A program made the position numbers and the translations under genes. The notes under the pieces are model-generated. The model was not told the DNA's origin. It saw only the letters and a list, made by a program, of their open reading frames with translations, and did not search any database. Below, piece by piece: positions 7,780 through 16,970 of a stretch of 64,000 bases of DNA. This DNA comes from Hyphomicrobiales bacterium (GTDB lineage: Bacteria; Pseudomonadota; Alphaproteobacteria; Rhizobiales; Rhizobiaceae): assembly GCA_900466945.1 (NCBI GenBank), contig UBNV01000006.1, positions 248,001 to 312,000 on the forward strand, written 5' to 3'. The number at the start of each line of letters is the position of its first letter. Position 1 is the stretch's first letter.

Positions 7780-9468
7780 ATGCTGACGGATTACCTGCAC
7801 GCCACCAAGCTTGCCGATGACATGAGAGCCCTCTCCAACGCACAGGCGATGATTTCCTTCTCGCCTGACGGTACCATCCTCGACGCCAACGAGAATTTCC
7901 TCAAGACGCTCGGCTATCGTCTCGATGAAATCGTTGGCAAACATCACCGCATCTTCTGCGAAGACGCGATCCGCCAGTCGCCGGATTACCAGCGCTTCTG
8001 GTCGGACCTTGCGGCCGGACGGGTCCAGGGTGGTCAGTTTCGACGCCAGAGCAAGGCCGGCGAGGATGTCTGGATCGAGGCGACCTACAACCCCGTCTTC
8101 CATGGCGGTCGCGTGGTCCGCGTCCTGAAGATCGCTTCCGACATCAGCGCGACCAAGTTTGTCGCCTTGCACGACAACAATAGGCTACGCGCGATCGACC
8201 AGTCCCAGGCGATCATCGAGTTCGATCCCAGCGGCTGCATCGTTGAGGCCAACGACAATTTTCTCAAGGCCATGGGTTATGAAAGAGCCGAGGTTATTGG
8301 CAAGCACCACCGCATCTTCTGCGATATGGCCTATGCGGAGACGTCGGACTACAGCCGTTTCTGGCAGGACTTGCGTGACGGCCAATTTTTGGCATCGAAT
8401 TTCGTACGCTATGGCAAGGGCGGTCGTGAGGTCTGGATCCAGGCGGCCTACACCCCGGTCTTCGACACCCGCGGCAGGGTCTACCGGGTCATCAAGGTTG
8501 CAACGGACATCACGCCGCGAATGCAAGCGGTTAAGATCATCGGTGCGGCCATCAAGCGGCTGGCCGATGGCGACCTGACCATTCGTTTGACCGAGCCTCT
8601 GGATGCGGCCATGGACAAGACGCGGCTTGATATCAATATTGCCGCCGAGGCACTCGACCGGACATTGAGCGGCATCGTTCAGGCTGTACAGGCCCTGACG
8701 GCAAATGCCTCCGTCATCAACGATGTTGCCAATGGCATCGCCACCAATGGTGAACGCCAGGCAGCGACGGTCGAGGAGACCGCGGCTGCCCTCGAAGAGA
8801 TCACCACCACGATCAAGGACACGACAAGGCGGACCCAGACCACCACGAAGCTGGTCGGCGAGACGCGCTCGAACGCAGAAGCATCCGGCCTTGTGGTCAA
8901 GCAGGCGACGTCCGCCATGGGCGAAATCGCCAGCTCGTCCCGCGAAATCGAAAACATCATCGGCGTCATCGACGAGATCGCCTTCCAGACCAACCTGCTC
9001 GCGCTGAATGCCGGCGTCGAGGCAGCCCGCGCAGGCGAGGCCGGCAAGGGTTTTGCCGTCGTTGCACAGGAAGTCCGGGAGCTTGCACAGCGATCTGCCA
9101 GTGCGGCCAAGGATATCAAGGGCTTGATCGCGAAGGCGTCCGAGGCCGTGCAACACGGCGTTGGCCTCGTCGACAAGACCGGTCACGCGCTGCAGTCCAT
9201 TGTCGATCAGGTCCAGGAAATCGACGGCAATGTCGATGCGATCGCCATCGCAGCCCGCGAACAGGCCCAGGGCATCGGCGAGATCAACAGCGCCATCAAC
9301 ACCTTGGATAAGGTGACGCAACAGAGTGCTGCGACCGGCGAGGAAGCCAGCGCGACCGCCGCCTCGCTCGCCGAAAGCGCAAGGGAACTTTACACCATGG
9401 TCTCCCGCTTCCAGACCTCGGCCGCGAAGGGCGGGCAGTCGACAAGACAGATCGACCGGGCCGCCTGA
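7780..9468 (+). CDS. soluble methyl-accepting chemotaxis protein with two PAS domains (paralogue)
   Basis: This is a close paralogue of the preceding gene. It has the same 562-residue length and the same order: PAS at about 15-120, PAS at 137-243, HAMP-like connector, signalling domain. The start was set at MLTDYL because AAGAGG precedes it and because the paralogue starts there; an in-frame GTG at 7741 would add 13 unmatched residues. Differences concentrate in the second PAS domain and the C-terminal tail (for example AATGEEAS in place of AATVEEAS). That suggests different ligands or sites of modification feeding the same CheA. The pair arose by tandem duplication, and each copy keeps its own upstream region. 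Confidence 0.92.
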   Translation: MLTDYLHATKLADDMRALSNAQAMISFSPDGTILDANENFLKTLGYRLDEIVGKHHRIFCEDAIRQSPDYQRFWSDLAAGRVQGGQFRRQSKAGEDVWIEATYNPVFHGGRVVRVLKIASDISATKFVALHDNNRLRAIDQSQAIIEFDPSGCIVEANDNFLKAMGYERAEVIGKHHRIFCDMAYAETSDYSRFWQDLRDGQFLASNFVRYGKGGREVWIQAAYTPVFDTRGRVYRVIKVATDITPRMQAVKIIGAAIKRLADGDLTIRLTEPLDAAMDKTRLDINIAAEALDRTLSGIVQAVQALTANASVINDVANGIATNGERQAATVEETAAALEEITTTIKDTTRRTQTTTKLVGETRSNAEASGLVVKQATSAMGEIASSSREIENIIGVIDEIAFQTNLLALNAGVEAARAGEAGKGFAVVAQEVRELAQRSASAAKDIKGLIAKASEAVQHGVGLVDKTGHALQSIVDQVQEIDGNVDAIAIAAREQAQGIGEINSAINTLDKVTQQSAATGEEASATAASLAESARELYTMVSRFQTSAAKGGQSTRQIDRAA

Positions 9469-9487
9469 TAGGGTCGGAGGCCCGGCT

Positions 9488-10510
9488 TCAGGCTGGATGT
9501 ACCTCGTGCGGCGTGGCAATCGCCACCCGCGACGGGGCTATGCGGAAATCCTTCGGCAGCATGCGGTGATGGGCCATCACCATCTGGCAGGCGCTGCGGG
9601 CGTCCTGGCGCAGGTCGTGATGGATGACGAAGGTCAGCTTTCCCTCTGCCAGCAGGGCCCGGTTGTCGGCGTCGAGGTCATGGGCGGCAAAGACATCGAT
9701 CTTCCGCTTCTCCTCGGCAAAGGCCCTGAGGATCGCGCGGTTGCCGCCGCCGATCGAATAGACGGCGCGGATCGCGGGATCGGCGGTCAGTGCCGTCTTC
9801 ACCTGCTGCTCGGTCGTGCGGTCCACCCCGAACCCTTCCGAGATCGTGACGGCGCCCAGATGTGGCGCATCCTTCCCGAGCGCCGCGCGAAAGCCGCGCT
9901 CGCGCTCCTCCTCGCCGGAAAAGCGCGCGCTTGACAGCGTCAGCAGCACCTTGCCCCCGGCCGGCCCGGCCATGCGCGCCATGAGATAGGCGGCCGTTGC
10001 CCCGGCCACGCGGTTGTCCATGCCGACATAACCCTGGCGCACCGGGGCGGGCAGGTCGGTCACCAGCGTCACCACGGGAATGCCGCTCGCCATCAGGTCC
10101 CCCGCCATCTCCGCAATCGCCGGTGTCGATGGCACTTTCAACACCACGCCATGACTGCCGCGCCGGCGAATGCGCGTAAGGATGGCAAGAAGATCCCGTT
10201 CCGCCATGGTCTCGGCCACATGGAAGCGAGCCGACAGCGAAGCGGGCCGCATGCCCGGCAGTTCCGCCTCGAAGGCGGCGCGCACGGCGTTCGAAAAACG
10301 CTGCGGCGTCTCCATGACGACGTCGATCACCAACCTCCGGCCGCCGATTTGCACCTCTCGATATTGCCGCTCCAGCTCGGCGATCGCCGCTTCGATGCGT
10401 AAGCCTGTCGTCTTCGCCACATGCCTGCGCCCATGCAACGCCCGATCGACGGTGGCGAGGCTGAGACCCGATTGCAGGGCGATTTCCTTGATCGGGAAGG
10501 GCGGGCGCAT
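9488..10510 (-). CDS. LacI-family transcriptional regulator
   Basis: The 340-residue protein starts with a LacI helix-turn-helix (IKEIALQSGLSLATVDRALHG) and hinge helix. A periplasmic-binding-protein-like sensor domain follows (YVGMDNRVAGATAAYLMA and SIGGGNRAILRAF are typical). It should bind a sugar or related small molecule and control the divergent dioxygenase/dehydrogenase pair. The internal Met at 10510 places the DNA-binding helix near the N-terminus as in the family; an ATG at 10552 would add 14 residues. The intergenic region contains the 6-bp arms CCGTCT and AGACGG (10560-10585), a possible but weak operator. Confidence 0.85.
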   Translation of the reverse strand: MRPPFPIKEIALQSGLSLATVDRALHGRRHVAKTTGLRIEAAIAELERQYREVQIGGRRLVIDVVMETPQRFSNAVRAAFEAELPGMRPASLSARFHVAETMAERDLLAILTRIRRRGSHGVVLKVPSTPAIAEMAGDLMASGIPVVTLVTDLPAPVRQGYVGMDNRVAGATAAYLMARMAGPAGGKVLLTLSSARFSGEEERERGFRAALGKDAPHLGAVTISEGFGVDRTTEQQVKTALTADPAIRAVYSIGGGNRAILRAFAEEKRKIDVFAAHDLDADNRALLAEGKLTFVIHHDLRQDARSACQMVMAHHRMLPKDFRIAPSRVAIATPHEVHPA

Positions 10511-10607
10511 GGATGAGGCCTTGAGGTGTTTTTGAGGTGTCCGGCCGCTCATGTCTCGCCCGTCTCATGGCTATGGTCAAGACGGTTGAGGATTTCGGGA
10601 GGATATC

Positions 10608-11801
10608 ATGGACCAGAGGACATTGACCGGCCTTCGCCGTGACAAGGTCTGGCTCGACAGCCAGGCCGGCGACGTCGGGGCTTTCCGAACGCTTGTTGGA
10701 CAGAAGACCAATCCCGCCGACTGGCCCTTCGCCATCGGTGTCGAGAAGAACGTGCTGATCTATGACGGATCGAGAGTCCGCGAGCTCGCAGGCGAACCCG
10801 ATGCCCGCCTCGAGCTGATGGCCGAATGGGTCGATGCCTTCTCGACCGGCCCCGGCGTCATCGTCATAAAGAACGCGATTGCCGACCTTTCAGTCGTGGA
10901 CCGCGCGACCGAGGTCTTCAACGCCATCATCAAGGCCGAGAAGGAAGGCGGCAAGGCGGCCGCCGATCATTTCGCCAAGCCTGGCGCCAATGATCGCATC
11001 TGGAATTCGCTGCAGAAACATGCGCTCACCGACCCCGACAATTTCGCCCGCTATTTCGCCTCGGAAGCCATCGCCATGGCATCTGAAGCCTGGCTCGGCC
11101 GTGGCTATCAGATGACGGCCCAGATGAACCGGGTAAACCCCGGCGGCAAGGCGCAGGTCCCGCATCGCGACTATCATCTCGGCTTCATGTCGCCACAGCA
11201 GATGCAGGCCTATCCGGGCCACATCCACGCCGTCTCGCCACTGCTCACCCTGCAGGGCGCCGTTGCCCATTGCGACATGCCGGTCGAAAGCGGGCCGACG
11301 CTCTTCCTGCCCTATTCGCAAAGCTTCTTCGAAGGCTACCTCGCCTTCGGCCGGCCTGAATTCCAAGCGGTGTTCGCCGAGCACCATGTGCAGCTGCCCC
11401 TGTCAAAGGGCGATGCCGTCTTCTTCAATCCGGCTCTCATGCATGGCGCCGGCAACAATGTCTCTGATGACATCTGGCGCATGGCGAACCTGCTCCAGGT
11501 TTCCTCCGCCTTTGGCCGCGCCATGGAAAGTATCAACCGCGATGCCATGTCCAAGGCCGTCTATCCCACGCTTCTGGCCGCCCGCACATCGGGATCAATG
11601 ACCTCTGCCCAGATCGCCAATGCAATCGCCGCGACGGCCGAGGGCTACGCCTTCCCGACCAATCTCGACAGCGATCCACCGGTCGGTGGCCTTGCGCCGA
11701 AGACGCAGAGCACCATGATGGCGGAAGCGCTGCAGGCAGGGATGGAGCCTGACGCCTTCGCAGCGCTCGTTGAGACACAGGCCGCCAAGCGCCATGCATG
11801 A
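10608..11801 (+). CDS. phytanoyl-CoA dioxygenase (PhyH) family protein
   Basis: This 397-residue protein belongs to the Fe(II)/2-oxoglutarate oxygenases. VPHRDYHLG near residue 186 gives the His-x-Asp iron ligands. The distal His lies in ALMHGAGNN, and the Arg of DDIWRMANLLQ is the likely 2-oxoglutarate anchor. PhyH proteins hydroxylate varied substrates; the substrate here cannot be read from the sequence. GGGAGGATATC gives a good ribosome binding site. The next gene, an SDR dehydrogenase, overlaps or nearly abuts the stop codon, so a two-step oxidation (hydroxylation, then dehydrogenation) is a reasonable inference. The divergent LacI regulator suggests substrate induction. Confidence 0.85.
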   Translation: MDQRTLTGLRRDKVWLDSQAGDVGAFRTLVGQKTNPADWPFAIGVEKNVLIYDGSRVRELAGEPDARLELMAEWVDAFSTGPGVIVIKNAIADLSVVDRATEVFNAIIKAEKEGGKAAADHFAKPGANDRIWNSLQKHALTDPDNFARYFASEAIAMASEAWLGRGYQMTAQMNRVNPGGKAQVPHRDYHLGFMSPQQMQAYPGHIHAVSPLLTLQGAVAHCDMPVESGPTLFLPYSQSFFEGYLAFGRPEFQAVFAEHHVQLPLSKGDAVFFNPALMHGAGNNVSDDIWRMANLLQVSSAFGRAMESINRDAMSKAVYPTLLAARTSGSMTSAQIANAIAATAEGYAFPTNLDSDPPVGGLAPKTQSTMMAEALQAGMEPDAFAALVETQAAKRHA

Positions 11802-11809
11802 GGATTGAA

Positions 11810-12625
11810 ATGGGAAGATTGGACAAGAAGATCGCCGTCGTCACCGGCGGCACGCAAGGCTTGGGCGCGGAAGTCGCACGGCTCTTTGCCGAACGCGGCG
11901 CCGGCGGCCTCGTCATCTGCGGCCGCAGCCGCGACAAGGGCGAGGCCAAGGCGCGTGAGATCACGGAGCGCTATGGCATACCGGTGCATTTCGTCGCCGC
12001 CGATCTGGGCGAGGTTGCCGACTGCCGCCGGGTCATTGCGGCCGCCGACGAAAAATTCGGCCGCATCGACGCGCTCGTCAATGTCGCCGCCATCACCGAT
12101 CGCGGCACCATTCTCGACACCGACGAGGCGTTGTTCGACCGCATGTTCGCGATCAACACCCGCGCGCCCTTCTTCCTCATCCAGGATGCGGTCAAGCTCA
12201 TGCTGCGCGACGGCGTCGAGGGCACGATCGTCAACATCTCCTCCATGTCGGCGATGGCCGGCCAGCCCTTCATCGCCGCCTATTGCGCCTCCAAGGGCGC
12301 CCTCGACACGCTGACCCGCAACGTCGCCTTCGGCCTGTTGAAAAACCGCATCCGCTGCAATGCGCTGAACATCGGCTGGATGGCGAGCGATGGCGAGGAT
12401 CGCATCCAGCGCGAATATCATGGCGCGCCGGCGGACTGGCTGACGGAGGCCGCTGCCCGCCAGCCCTTCGGCCGCCTCGTCGACCCGGCCGAGGTCGCCC
12501 GCGCTTGCGCCTATCTGTCGTCGGAGGAAAGCGGCTTGATGACCGGGGCCACGATCAATTTCGACCAGTCGATCTGGGGCGCCTATGAGGACAGCCCGCA
12601 TCCGAAGGAAAAGATGAGCCTCTGA
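11810..12625 (+). CDS. short-chain dehydrogenase/reductase
   Basis: This 271-residue classical SDR has TGGTQGLG for NAD(P) binding near residue 14. The NVAAI motif lies near residue 90, and the catalytic Ser (NISSMS) and YCASK lie near residues 142-164. It should oxidise an alcohol or reduce a ketone in the cytoplasm. Start choice: an ATG at 11798 overlaps the PhyH stop as ATGA. The ATG at 11810 has GAGG at a suitable distance and gives the usual SDR N-terminus. Translational coupling with the dioxygenase is likely in either case. The product of the pair is unknown. Confidence 0.88.
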   Translation: MGRLDKKIAVVTGGTQGLGAEVARLFAERGAGGLVICGRSRDKGEAKAREITERYGIPVHFVAADLGEVADCRRVIAAADEKFGRIDALVNVAAITDRGTILDTDEALFDRMFAINTRAPFFLIQDAVKLMLRDGVEGTIVNISSMSAMAGQPFIAAYCASKGALDTLTRNVAFGLLKNRIRCNALNIGWMASDGEDRIQREYHGAPADWLTEAAARQPFGRLVDPAEVARACAYLSSEESGLMTGATINFDQSIWGAYEDSPHPKEKMSL

Positions 12626-12639
12626 GGGGAGGCGAGGGA

Positions 12640-12658
12640 GGTCGGGGCACCCCCGACC
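12640..12658. terminator. GC-rich hairpin after the PhyH/SDR operon
   Basis: GGTCGGGG and CCCCGACC form a perfect 8-bp stem with loop CAC, 15 bases after the SDR stop. No T-run follows, so it may end the message with help or protect its 3' end. Confidence 0.45.
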
Positions 12659-12834
12659 CGGCCTCTCTCACGGGGGGCAGCGGATGCCGTAACGCGTCTC
12701 GTCGGCATTCCGGTGTCTGTGCCACAGGGTCGAAGGCCGGCCGCGAAGGTTACATCATAGCCGACCAGGGAACGAAGCACGGCCCAGCGCCGTTGTGACA
12801 GGCAACCAGAAAACTGCCTGCCTTGGAGGCCATC

Positions 12835-13101
12835 ATGTCCGATAAAGATATTCATCGCCCAGACACCGCAGCCGATCAGGACACCCATCGCCCTTTGCGC
12901 GAAGACCGGGTGGAAAGTCATGTCGACGACGCAGCCGTCGATGGCATCAGTCACGATGCCGTCCGCGAAGCGGCCCGACTTGGGACCACGGACGCCTATC
13001 TGGTGGAACAGGACATGGAAGACATCGACCAGCGTCAGGGCGAGGATGGCCCGGATGGCCGCCCGTCACCGCTCGCCAATGCCGACAATCCGGAACGCTG
13101 A
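12835..13101 (+). CDS. small acidic hypothetical protein
   Basis: The 88-residue protein is rich in Asp, Glu, Arg and His (VESHVDDAAVDGISHDAVRE, EDIDQRQGEDGPDG). It has no signal peptide or membrane segment and may be partly disordered. GGAGG 5 bases before the ATG at 12835 fixes the start. The following gene encodes a similarly charged small protein, 93 bases downstream, and the two may be functionally related. I do not recognise the family. Confidence 0.6.
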   Translation: MSDKDIHRPDTAADQDTHRPLREDRVESHVDDAAVDGISHDAVREAARLGTTDAYLVEQDMEDIDQRQGEDGPDGRPSPLANADNPER

Positions 13102-13194
13102 GGCATCTGTGCGCGACGCCAGCAATGTTCGTTCGCGCATGGCACCTTTGCCCGCATTAGGCGTTCTACCTCAGACCTCGAACAGGAGCACATC

Positions 13195-13509
13195 ATGGCC
13201 CCCGAAATCGATTTTGCCGATTACACCGATTCTGACCTTGCGACCCTGCTTACCCGCGCCACGGCCGAACAGCAGGCCAGAAAGCTCGCCGCCGATCGCG
13301 AGCGCACAACGGATGAAGACGGAGTGCGTGGTCAGGACGTGAATGATCCCGGTCATGGCGCGATCACGACACCGACGCCGCATGCGGTGCGCGACGAGGC
13401 CCCGGGCGGTCTCCAGCCCGGCGCCCGCGTCGAAGGCACGGCCGTTCGGGATGCAGACGAAGTCGGCTCTGCCGAGCGCATCGAGGAAGCCGCCCGTCGC
13501 GTCGTCTGA
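13195..13509 (+). CDS. small charged hypothetical protein
   Basis: The 104-residue soluble protein has an acidic N-terminus (EIDFADYTDSDLATLL), a helix rich in Ala, Gln and Arg, and a polar tail. ACAGGAGCACATC supplies a clear ribosome binding site. A strong terminator follows 36 bases after the stop, so this is a real transcription unit end. Family and function are unknown. Confidence 0.6.
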   Translation: MAPEIDFADYTDSDLATLLTRATAEQQARKLAADRERTTDEDGVRGQDVNDPGHGAITTPTPHAVRDEAPGGLQPGARVEGTAVRDADEVGSAERIEEAARRVV

Positions 13510-13545
13510 TTAACACGAACTTCGATGGCCCGCCCCCGGCCATCC

Positions 13546-13587
13546 GGCCGCCACGCATTGTCCCCCGGATGCGTGGCGGCCTTTTTT
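13546..13587 (+). terminator. Rho-independent terminator
   Basis: GGCCGCCACGCAT and ATGCGTGGCGGCC form a perfect 13-bp stem around a 10-base loop, followed by six T. Confidence 0.95.
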
Positions 13588-13687
13588 GTTTATGGGGCCA
13601 AGGGGCTGCAGATGGCGGCGCCCTATACTCCGGAATTGCCTTGCGCTGATGATTGCCAGACCGCCCGCGCCGGGCTAGTGCTCGGCT

Positions 13688-14131
13688 GTGATCACCGCTC
13701 TCGCCACCTATCTCGGACTTTTTCTCGCCGCCTTCCTCGCCGCGACCATCGTCCCGGCCCAATCGGAAGCCGTGCTTGTCGGCCTGATCCTCGCCGGCGA
13801 CCAGCCGGTGCTTCTCCTGCTGCTCATTGCGACGACAGGAAATGTTCTGGGCTCGGTGGTCAACTGGCTGCTCGGCCGGTTCATCGAGCGGTTTCGGCAC
13901 CGGTCCTGGTTTCCTGTATCAGAAGACAAGCTCGCTCGCGCCGAAGCCTGGTATCGCCGCTTCGGCCTTTGGTCGCTGCTTCTCTCCTGGGTCCCTGTGA
14001 TCGGCGATCCCCTGACCGTCGTCGCCGGTGTCCTGCGCACACCTTTCCTCACATTTCTTCTCCTGGTCGCCATCGCCAAAGCCGGTCGCTATGCGGTGCT
14101 TGCTGCCGTCACGCTGCAGATCGGCGGCTGA
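13688..14131 (+). CDS. VTT-domain (DedA/YqaA-like) membrane protein
   Basis: This 147-residue protein has four to five hydrophobic segments. The pattern EAVLVGLILAG, then GNVLGSVVNWLLGR and SWVPVIGDPLTVVAG, matches the VTT (SNARE-associated) family of the YqaA type. Members of the wider DedA superfamily are flippases or transporters needed for membrane homeostasis; the YqaA branch is poorly studied. The start is a GTG with a weak ribosome binding site, so the true N-terminus is uncertain. The gene stands alone. Confidence 0.75.
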   Translation: MITALATYLGLFLAAFLAATIVPAQSEAVLVGLILAGDQPVLLLLLIATTGNVLGSVVNWLLGRFIERFRHRSWFPVSEDKLARAEAWYRRFGLWSLLLSWVPVIGDPLTVVAGVLRTPFLTFLLLVAIAKAGRYAVLAAVTLQIGG

Positions 14132-14273
14132 GATCGAATTCCGTCTCGTGTCCCCGGTCCATAGTCCGCTAAATTTCGACCGAATGTTTTAGCGACATTG
14201 TCACGTCCCTCTATGTAGACTTATCGAGAGGAGCGACCGACCGTTGGTCGGCCAGACCCAACGGAGGAAACCC

Positions 14274-15215
14274 ATGCAGATCACCAAGTTCGCCACGACA
14301 GCTTGTCTCGCCTTGACTCTCTCCGTCGTTCCTTTCGCTCTGGTGTCGGAGGGCAGTGATTTCGGCATGTCCGCGGCGCTGGCCAAGGGCGGCAACGGAG
14401 GTGGGAACGGTGGCGGAAATGGCGGTGGTAACGGAGGCGGAAATGGAGGCGGAAACGGGGGTGGCGGCAAGGGCCGCAGCGCCGAAACCCGCGAGGCGAA
14501 AAGCACCGACCGCGGCCAGTCAGCAAATCGTGCAGGCAGCAAGGGGAAGTCGGGCAACATCGTGACGGATACGCTCGCATCGATCACGGGCCAGAACCGC
14601 AAGCAGAAGACGGCAGACCTGAAGGACAGGCAAGTGGCCCGTCCGTCCGCGAAACAAGCACCACGCAAGCACTTCGATCCGGTGACCACGCTTGCCTCCG
14701 TGCCGAAGCCCAGGCCCGAACTGCGTCCGGCGAAGGCAGATCTCGCGGGGCTCAACTCGCTGAACCGCAACTACCGCGCCTATTTGAATACCGCCGACCC
14801 GCGGATGACCGCGATCCGCGATTATACACTCGCCTATGCCAATTATGAGTTGGTGAACGGGACGGATGCGATGCCAACCGATGTCGCACTCGACGACGAG
14901 GCACTACGCGCCGCACTCGCAGCCGCGGCCAAGCCGGGCACGGTGATCGACGACGCGACACTCGATTGGGCGAAGGATCTCCTCGGCGTCGGCCCCGCGA
15001 CTGGCAAGATCGACGAAATCCGGGAAGAGCTTGCCGCAGCAGCCCCCGAAGAAACGGCCGTTGAGCCGGTGGTCGATCCCGTCGTTGATCCCCTGACAGA
15101 TCCTGTCACCGACCCGGCGACCGATGTGGTGGATGCGCCCGTGCCAACGGACGAGCCGGTTGATGAGGCTGCGCTTCTTCCAGATACATCGGACACGGCA
15201 AGCGTGACGCCATAG
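14274..15215 (+). CDS. secreted protein with Gly/Asn repeats
   Basis: The 313-residue protein starts with a signal peptide (basic start, hydrophobic core near residues 8-20). Residues about 39-65 are repeats of Gly-Gly-Gly-Asn, encoded by near-identical 12-base units (14393-14470). A basic, Lys/Arg-rich region follows. A central helical segment near residues 160-250 has the pattern YRAYLNTADPRM and NYELVNGTDAMPTD. The tail (about residues 270-300) repeats Val-Asp-Pro and Thr-Asp-Pro units. The layout suggests an exported, flexible envelope protein; no enzyme motif is visible. CGGAGGAAACCC fixes the start. A small hairpin (CCGACC/GGTCGG) lies in the leader. The repeat number may vary between strains. 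Confidence 0.7.
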   Translation: MQITKFATTACLALTLSVVPFALVSEGSDFGMSAALAKGGNGGGNGGGNGGGNGGGNGGGNGGGGKGRSAETREAKSTDRGQSANRAGSKGKSGNIVTDTLASITGQNRKQKTADLKDRQVARPSAKQAPRKHFDPVTTLASVPKPRPELRPAKADLAGLNSLNRNYRAYLNTADPRMTAIRDYTLAYANYELVNGTDAMPTDVALDDEALRAALAAAAKPGTVIDDATLDWAKDLLGVGPATGKIDEIREELAAAAPEETAVEPVVDPVVDPLTDPVTDPATDVVDAPVPTDEPVDEAALLPDTSDTASVTP

Positions 15216-15221
15216 GCGCAC

Positions 15222-15470
15222 CTATGCGGTGATCTTCACCCCAGCTGCGAGGGCGGCCGAGATCAGCGCCTTGCGACCGTCCTCTTCCTTGGCCTTGCCC
15301 TGGGCGACGGCGGCCAGCACGAGCAGCGCCTTGTCCAGCACCTCGCTCTCTTCTTCCGGCCAGTCCTCGATCAGCGCCCAAGAGGCGCCGAGGGAACAAT
15401 CGACCACGACATCCTCGCCCTCTTCGCCGATGCCGTGCAGGATCACGGGTTTGCTCCAGGTCTGGCTCAT
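15222..15470 (-). CDS. DUF982 domain protein
   Basis: The 82-residue protein matches the small DUF982 family typical of rhizobia: SKPVILHGIGEE near the start, then a helix with RKALISAALAAGVKI at the end. No function is established. An in-frame ATG at 15494 would add 8 residues and has GGTGAGG nearby, so the start is uncertain by that much. The gene converges with the Gly/Asn-repeat gene, whose stop is 6 bases away. Confidence 0.75.
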   Translation of the reverse strand: MSQTWSKPVILHGIGEEGEDVVVDCSLGASWALIEDWPEEESEVLDKALLVLAAVAQGKAKEEDGRKALISAALAAGVKITA

Positions 15471-15828
15471 CTTTCGGGATTCCTCGTCTCTCATTGCCTC
15501 ACCCTGCGGCGAAGCTCTATTCTTGCGTCTCCATAACCGAGAAAAACGCCGGTCGCCACGCTTTCGTGACGGGGCCGGTGGTCGGCTGAACAAGGCCTCG
15601 GCCCCGACATTCCGACACGGCTCCCGCGCGCCCGGCGCAGCTTGACTTTTCCTGCCTGCGGTCACATGTCTCCCGCATGGGCATCCCCTTGCGGATGCGC
15701 CGATCAAGAGGACCAGAAAGATGAACCCCGACAGTCGAAGTTCGACGTCAGACATTGGGCCAAAGGCCCGTCTCTAGTCCTGCAAACGCATGGGCGAGGC
15801 GGTCTTGAAGCCGCCGAAGGAGAGACCC
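15471..15828. other. divergent intergenic region before corA
   Basis: The 358 bases between DUF982 and corA hold no convincing gene; open frames here lack ribosome binding sites and read as low-complexity Arg/Ser-rich chains. A short hairpin (GGGCC AAA GGCCC near 15758) lies in the leader side. I see no Mg2+ riboswitch. Confidence 0.6.
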
Positions 15829-16932
15829 ATGCTGCGCCTGTTTTCCCGCGAAGCCGAACATCTCGTGCCCGTCGACAAGGACGTGCTCGTCACAGTCGCC
15901 GCTCCCATTTCACGCATGCCCACCCCGCATATGGCGGGCGCTGAGCCATCGACGGAAGAACCGCCGGTCGTCGAGCCCGCCGTCGCCCGCAAGTCTGGCC
16001 CGATCTGGTACGACCTCGTCAATCCCGAACCCGGCGAGATCCGCCTCGTCGAGGAGGCGCTCGGCCTCGATCTTCCGACCCGCGACGAGATGGAAGAAAT
16101 CGAGCTCTCCGCCCGTCTCTATCAGGAGGATGGCGCCGAGTTCATGACCATGACGGCGCTCGCCGGTCTCGACGGTGATGATCCGGTCAAGACGCCGGTC
16201 ACCTTCATCCTGAAGGCCTCGTCGCTCGTCACCATCCGCTATGCGGAACCGAAGCCCTTTGCCGCCTTCCTCGCCCGTGCTCGCCGCCCGAACGGCCTTG
16301 CCTGTGTCGGCGGTGAAACGGTGATGCTCGGCATTCTGGAAGCGATCATCGACCGCATGGCCGACGTCCTGGAGCGCGTGGGCAACGAGATCGACGGTGT
16401 ATCCCGTGAGGTCTTTCGGGCAAAGAGCAGCGGCAATAAGGGACATGCCGGCGGCAAGGCCGGCACGAGCACGCGCGACCTGCAGGCCTTGATCGAGCAG
16501 ATCGGCCGCAAGGGTGACCTCCTGACGGCAACCCGCGAAAGCCTCGTCTCTATCTCCCGCCTCGTCGCCTATCATGCTGCCCTCGAGGCGCCGGCCCGGA
16601 AAGGTGCCAAGGACACGCGCCAGAGGATCAAGCTCCTGCAGCGCGACGCGGGCTCGCTCGGCGACCATGCGCAGTTCCTGCAGGACAAGATCAACTTCCT
16701 GCTCGATGCGACACTGGGCCTGATCAATCTGGAGCAGAACCAGATCATCAAGATCTTCACCGTCGCCTCGGTCGCCTTCCTGCCGCCAACGCTCGTCGCG
16801 TCGATCTATGGCATGAACTTCGAGACCATGCCGGAACTGAGCTGGCAGATCGGCTATCCGATGGCGCTCGCCATCATGCTGCTCTCGGCGCTCCTGCCCT
16901 TCCTCGTCTTCAAGCGCAAGGGCTGGCTCTGA
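15829..16932 (+). CDS. corA: CorA-family magnesium transporter
   Basis: This 367-residue inner-membrane protein has a large cytoplasmic N-terminal domain. A long helix leads to two C-terminal transmembrane segments. The YGMNFE motif between them (residues near 328) is the CorA selectivity loop signature, and the protein ends in a basic KRKGW tail. It should carry Mg2+ (and possibly Co2+ or Ni2+) inward as a pentamer. The N-terminal 60 residues, rich in Pro and Glu, are longer than in the basic family. GAAGGAGAGACCC fixes the start at 15829; an ATG at 15790 has no such site. A GC hairpin (16941-16961) follows. Confidence 0.88.
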   Translation: MLRLFSREAEHLVPVDKDVLVTVAAPISRMPTPHMAGAEPSTEEPPVVEPAVARKSGPIWYDLVNPEPGEIRLVEEALGLDLPTRDEMEEIELSARLYQEDGAEFMTMTALAGLDGDDPVKTPVTFILKASSLVTIRYAEPKPFAAFLARARRPNGLACVGGETVMLGILEAIIDRMADVLERVGNEIDGVSREVFRAKSSGNKGHAGGKAGTSTRDLQALIEQIGRKGDLLTATRESLVSISRLVAYHAALEAPARKGAKDTRQRIKLLQRDAGSLGDHAQFLQDKINFLLDATLGLINLEQNQIIKIFTVASVAFLPPTLVASIYGMNFETMPELSWQIGYPMALAIMLLSALLPFLVFKRKGWL

Positions 16933-16940
16933 CCTCTGTG

Positions 16941-16961
16941 GGGCCGGACAACGGCCGGCCC
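16941..16961. terminator. hairpin between convergent corA and tam
   Basis: GGGCCGG and CCGGCCC pair around a 7-base loop, 8 bases after the corA stop. There is no strong T-run on either side. Confidence 0.45.
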
Positions 16962-16970
16962 GCATCCTGC

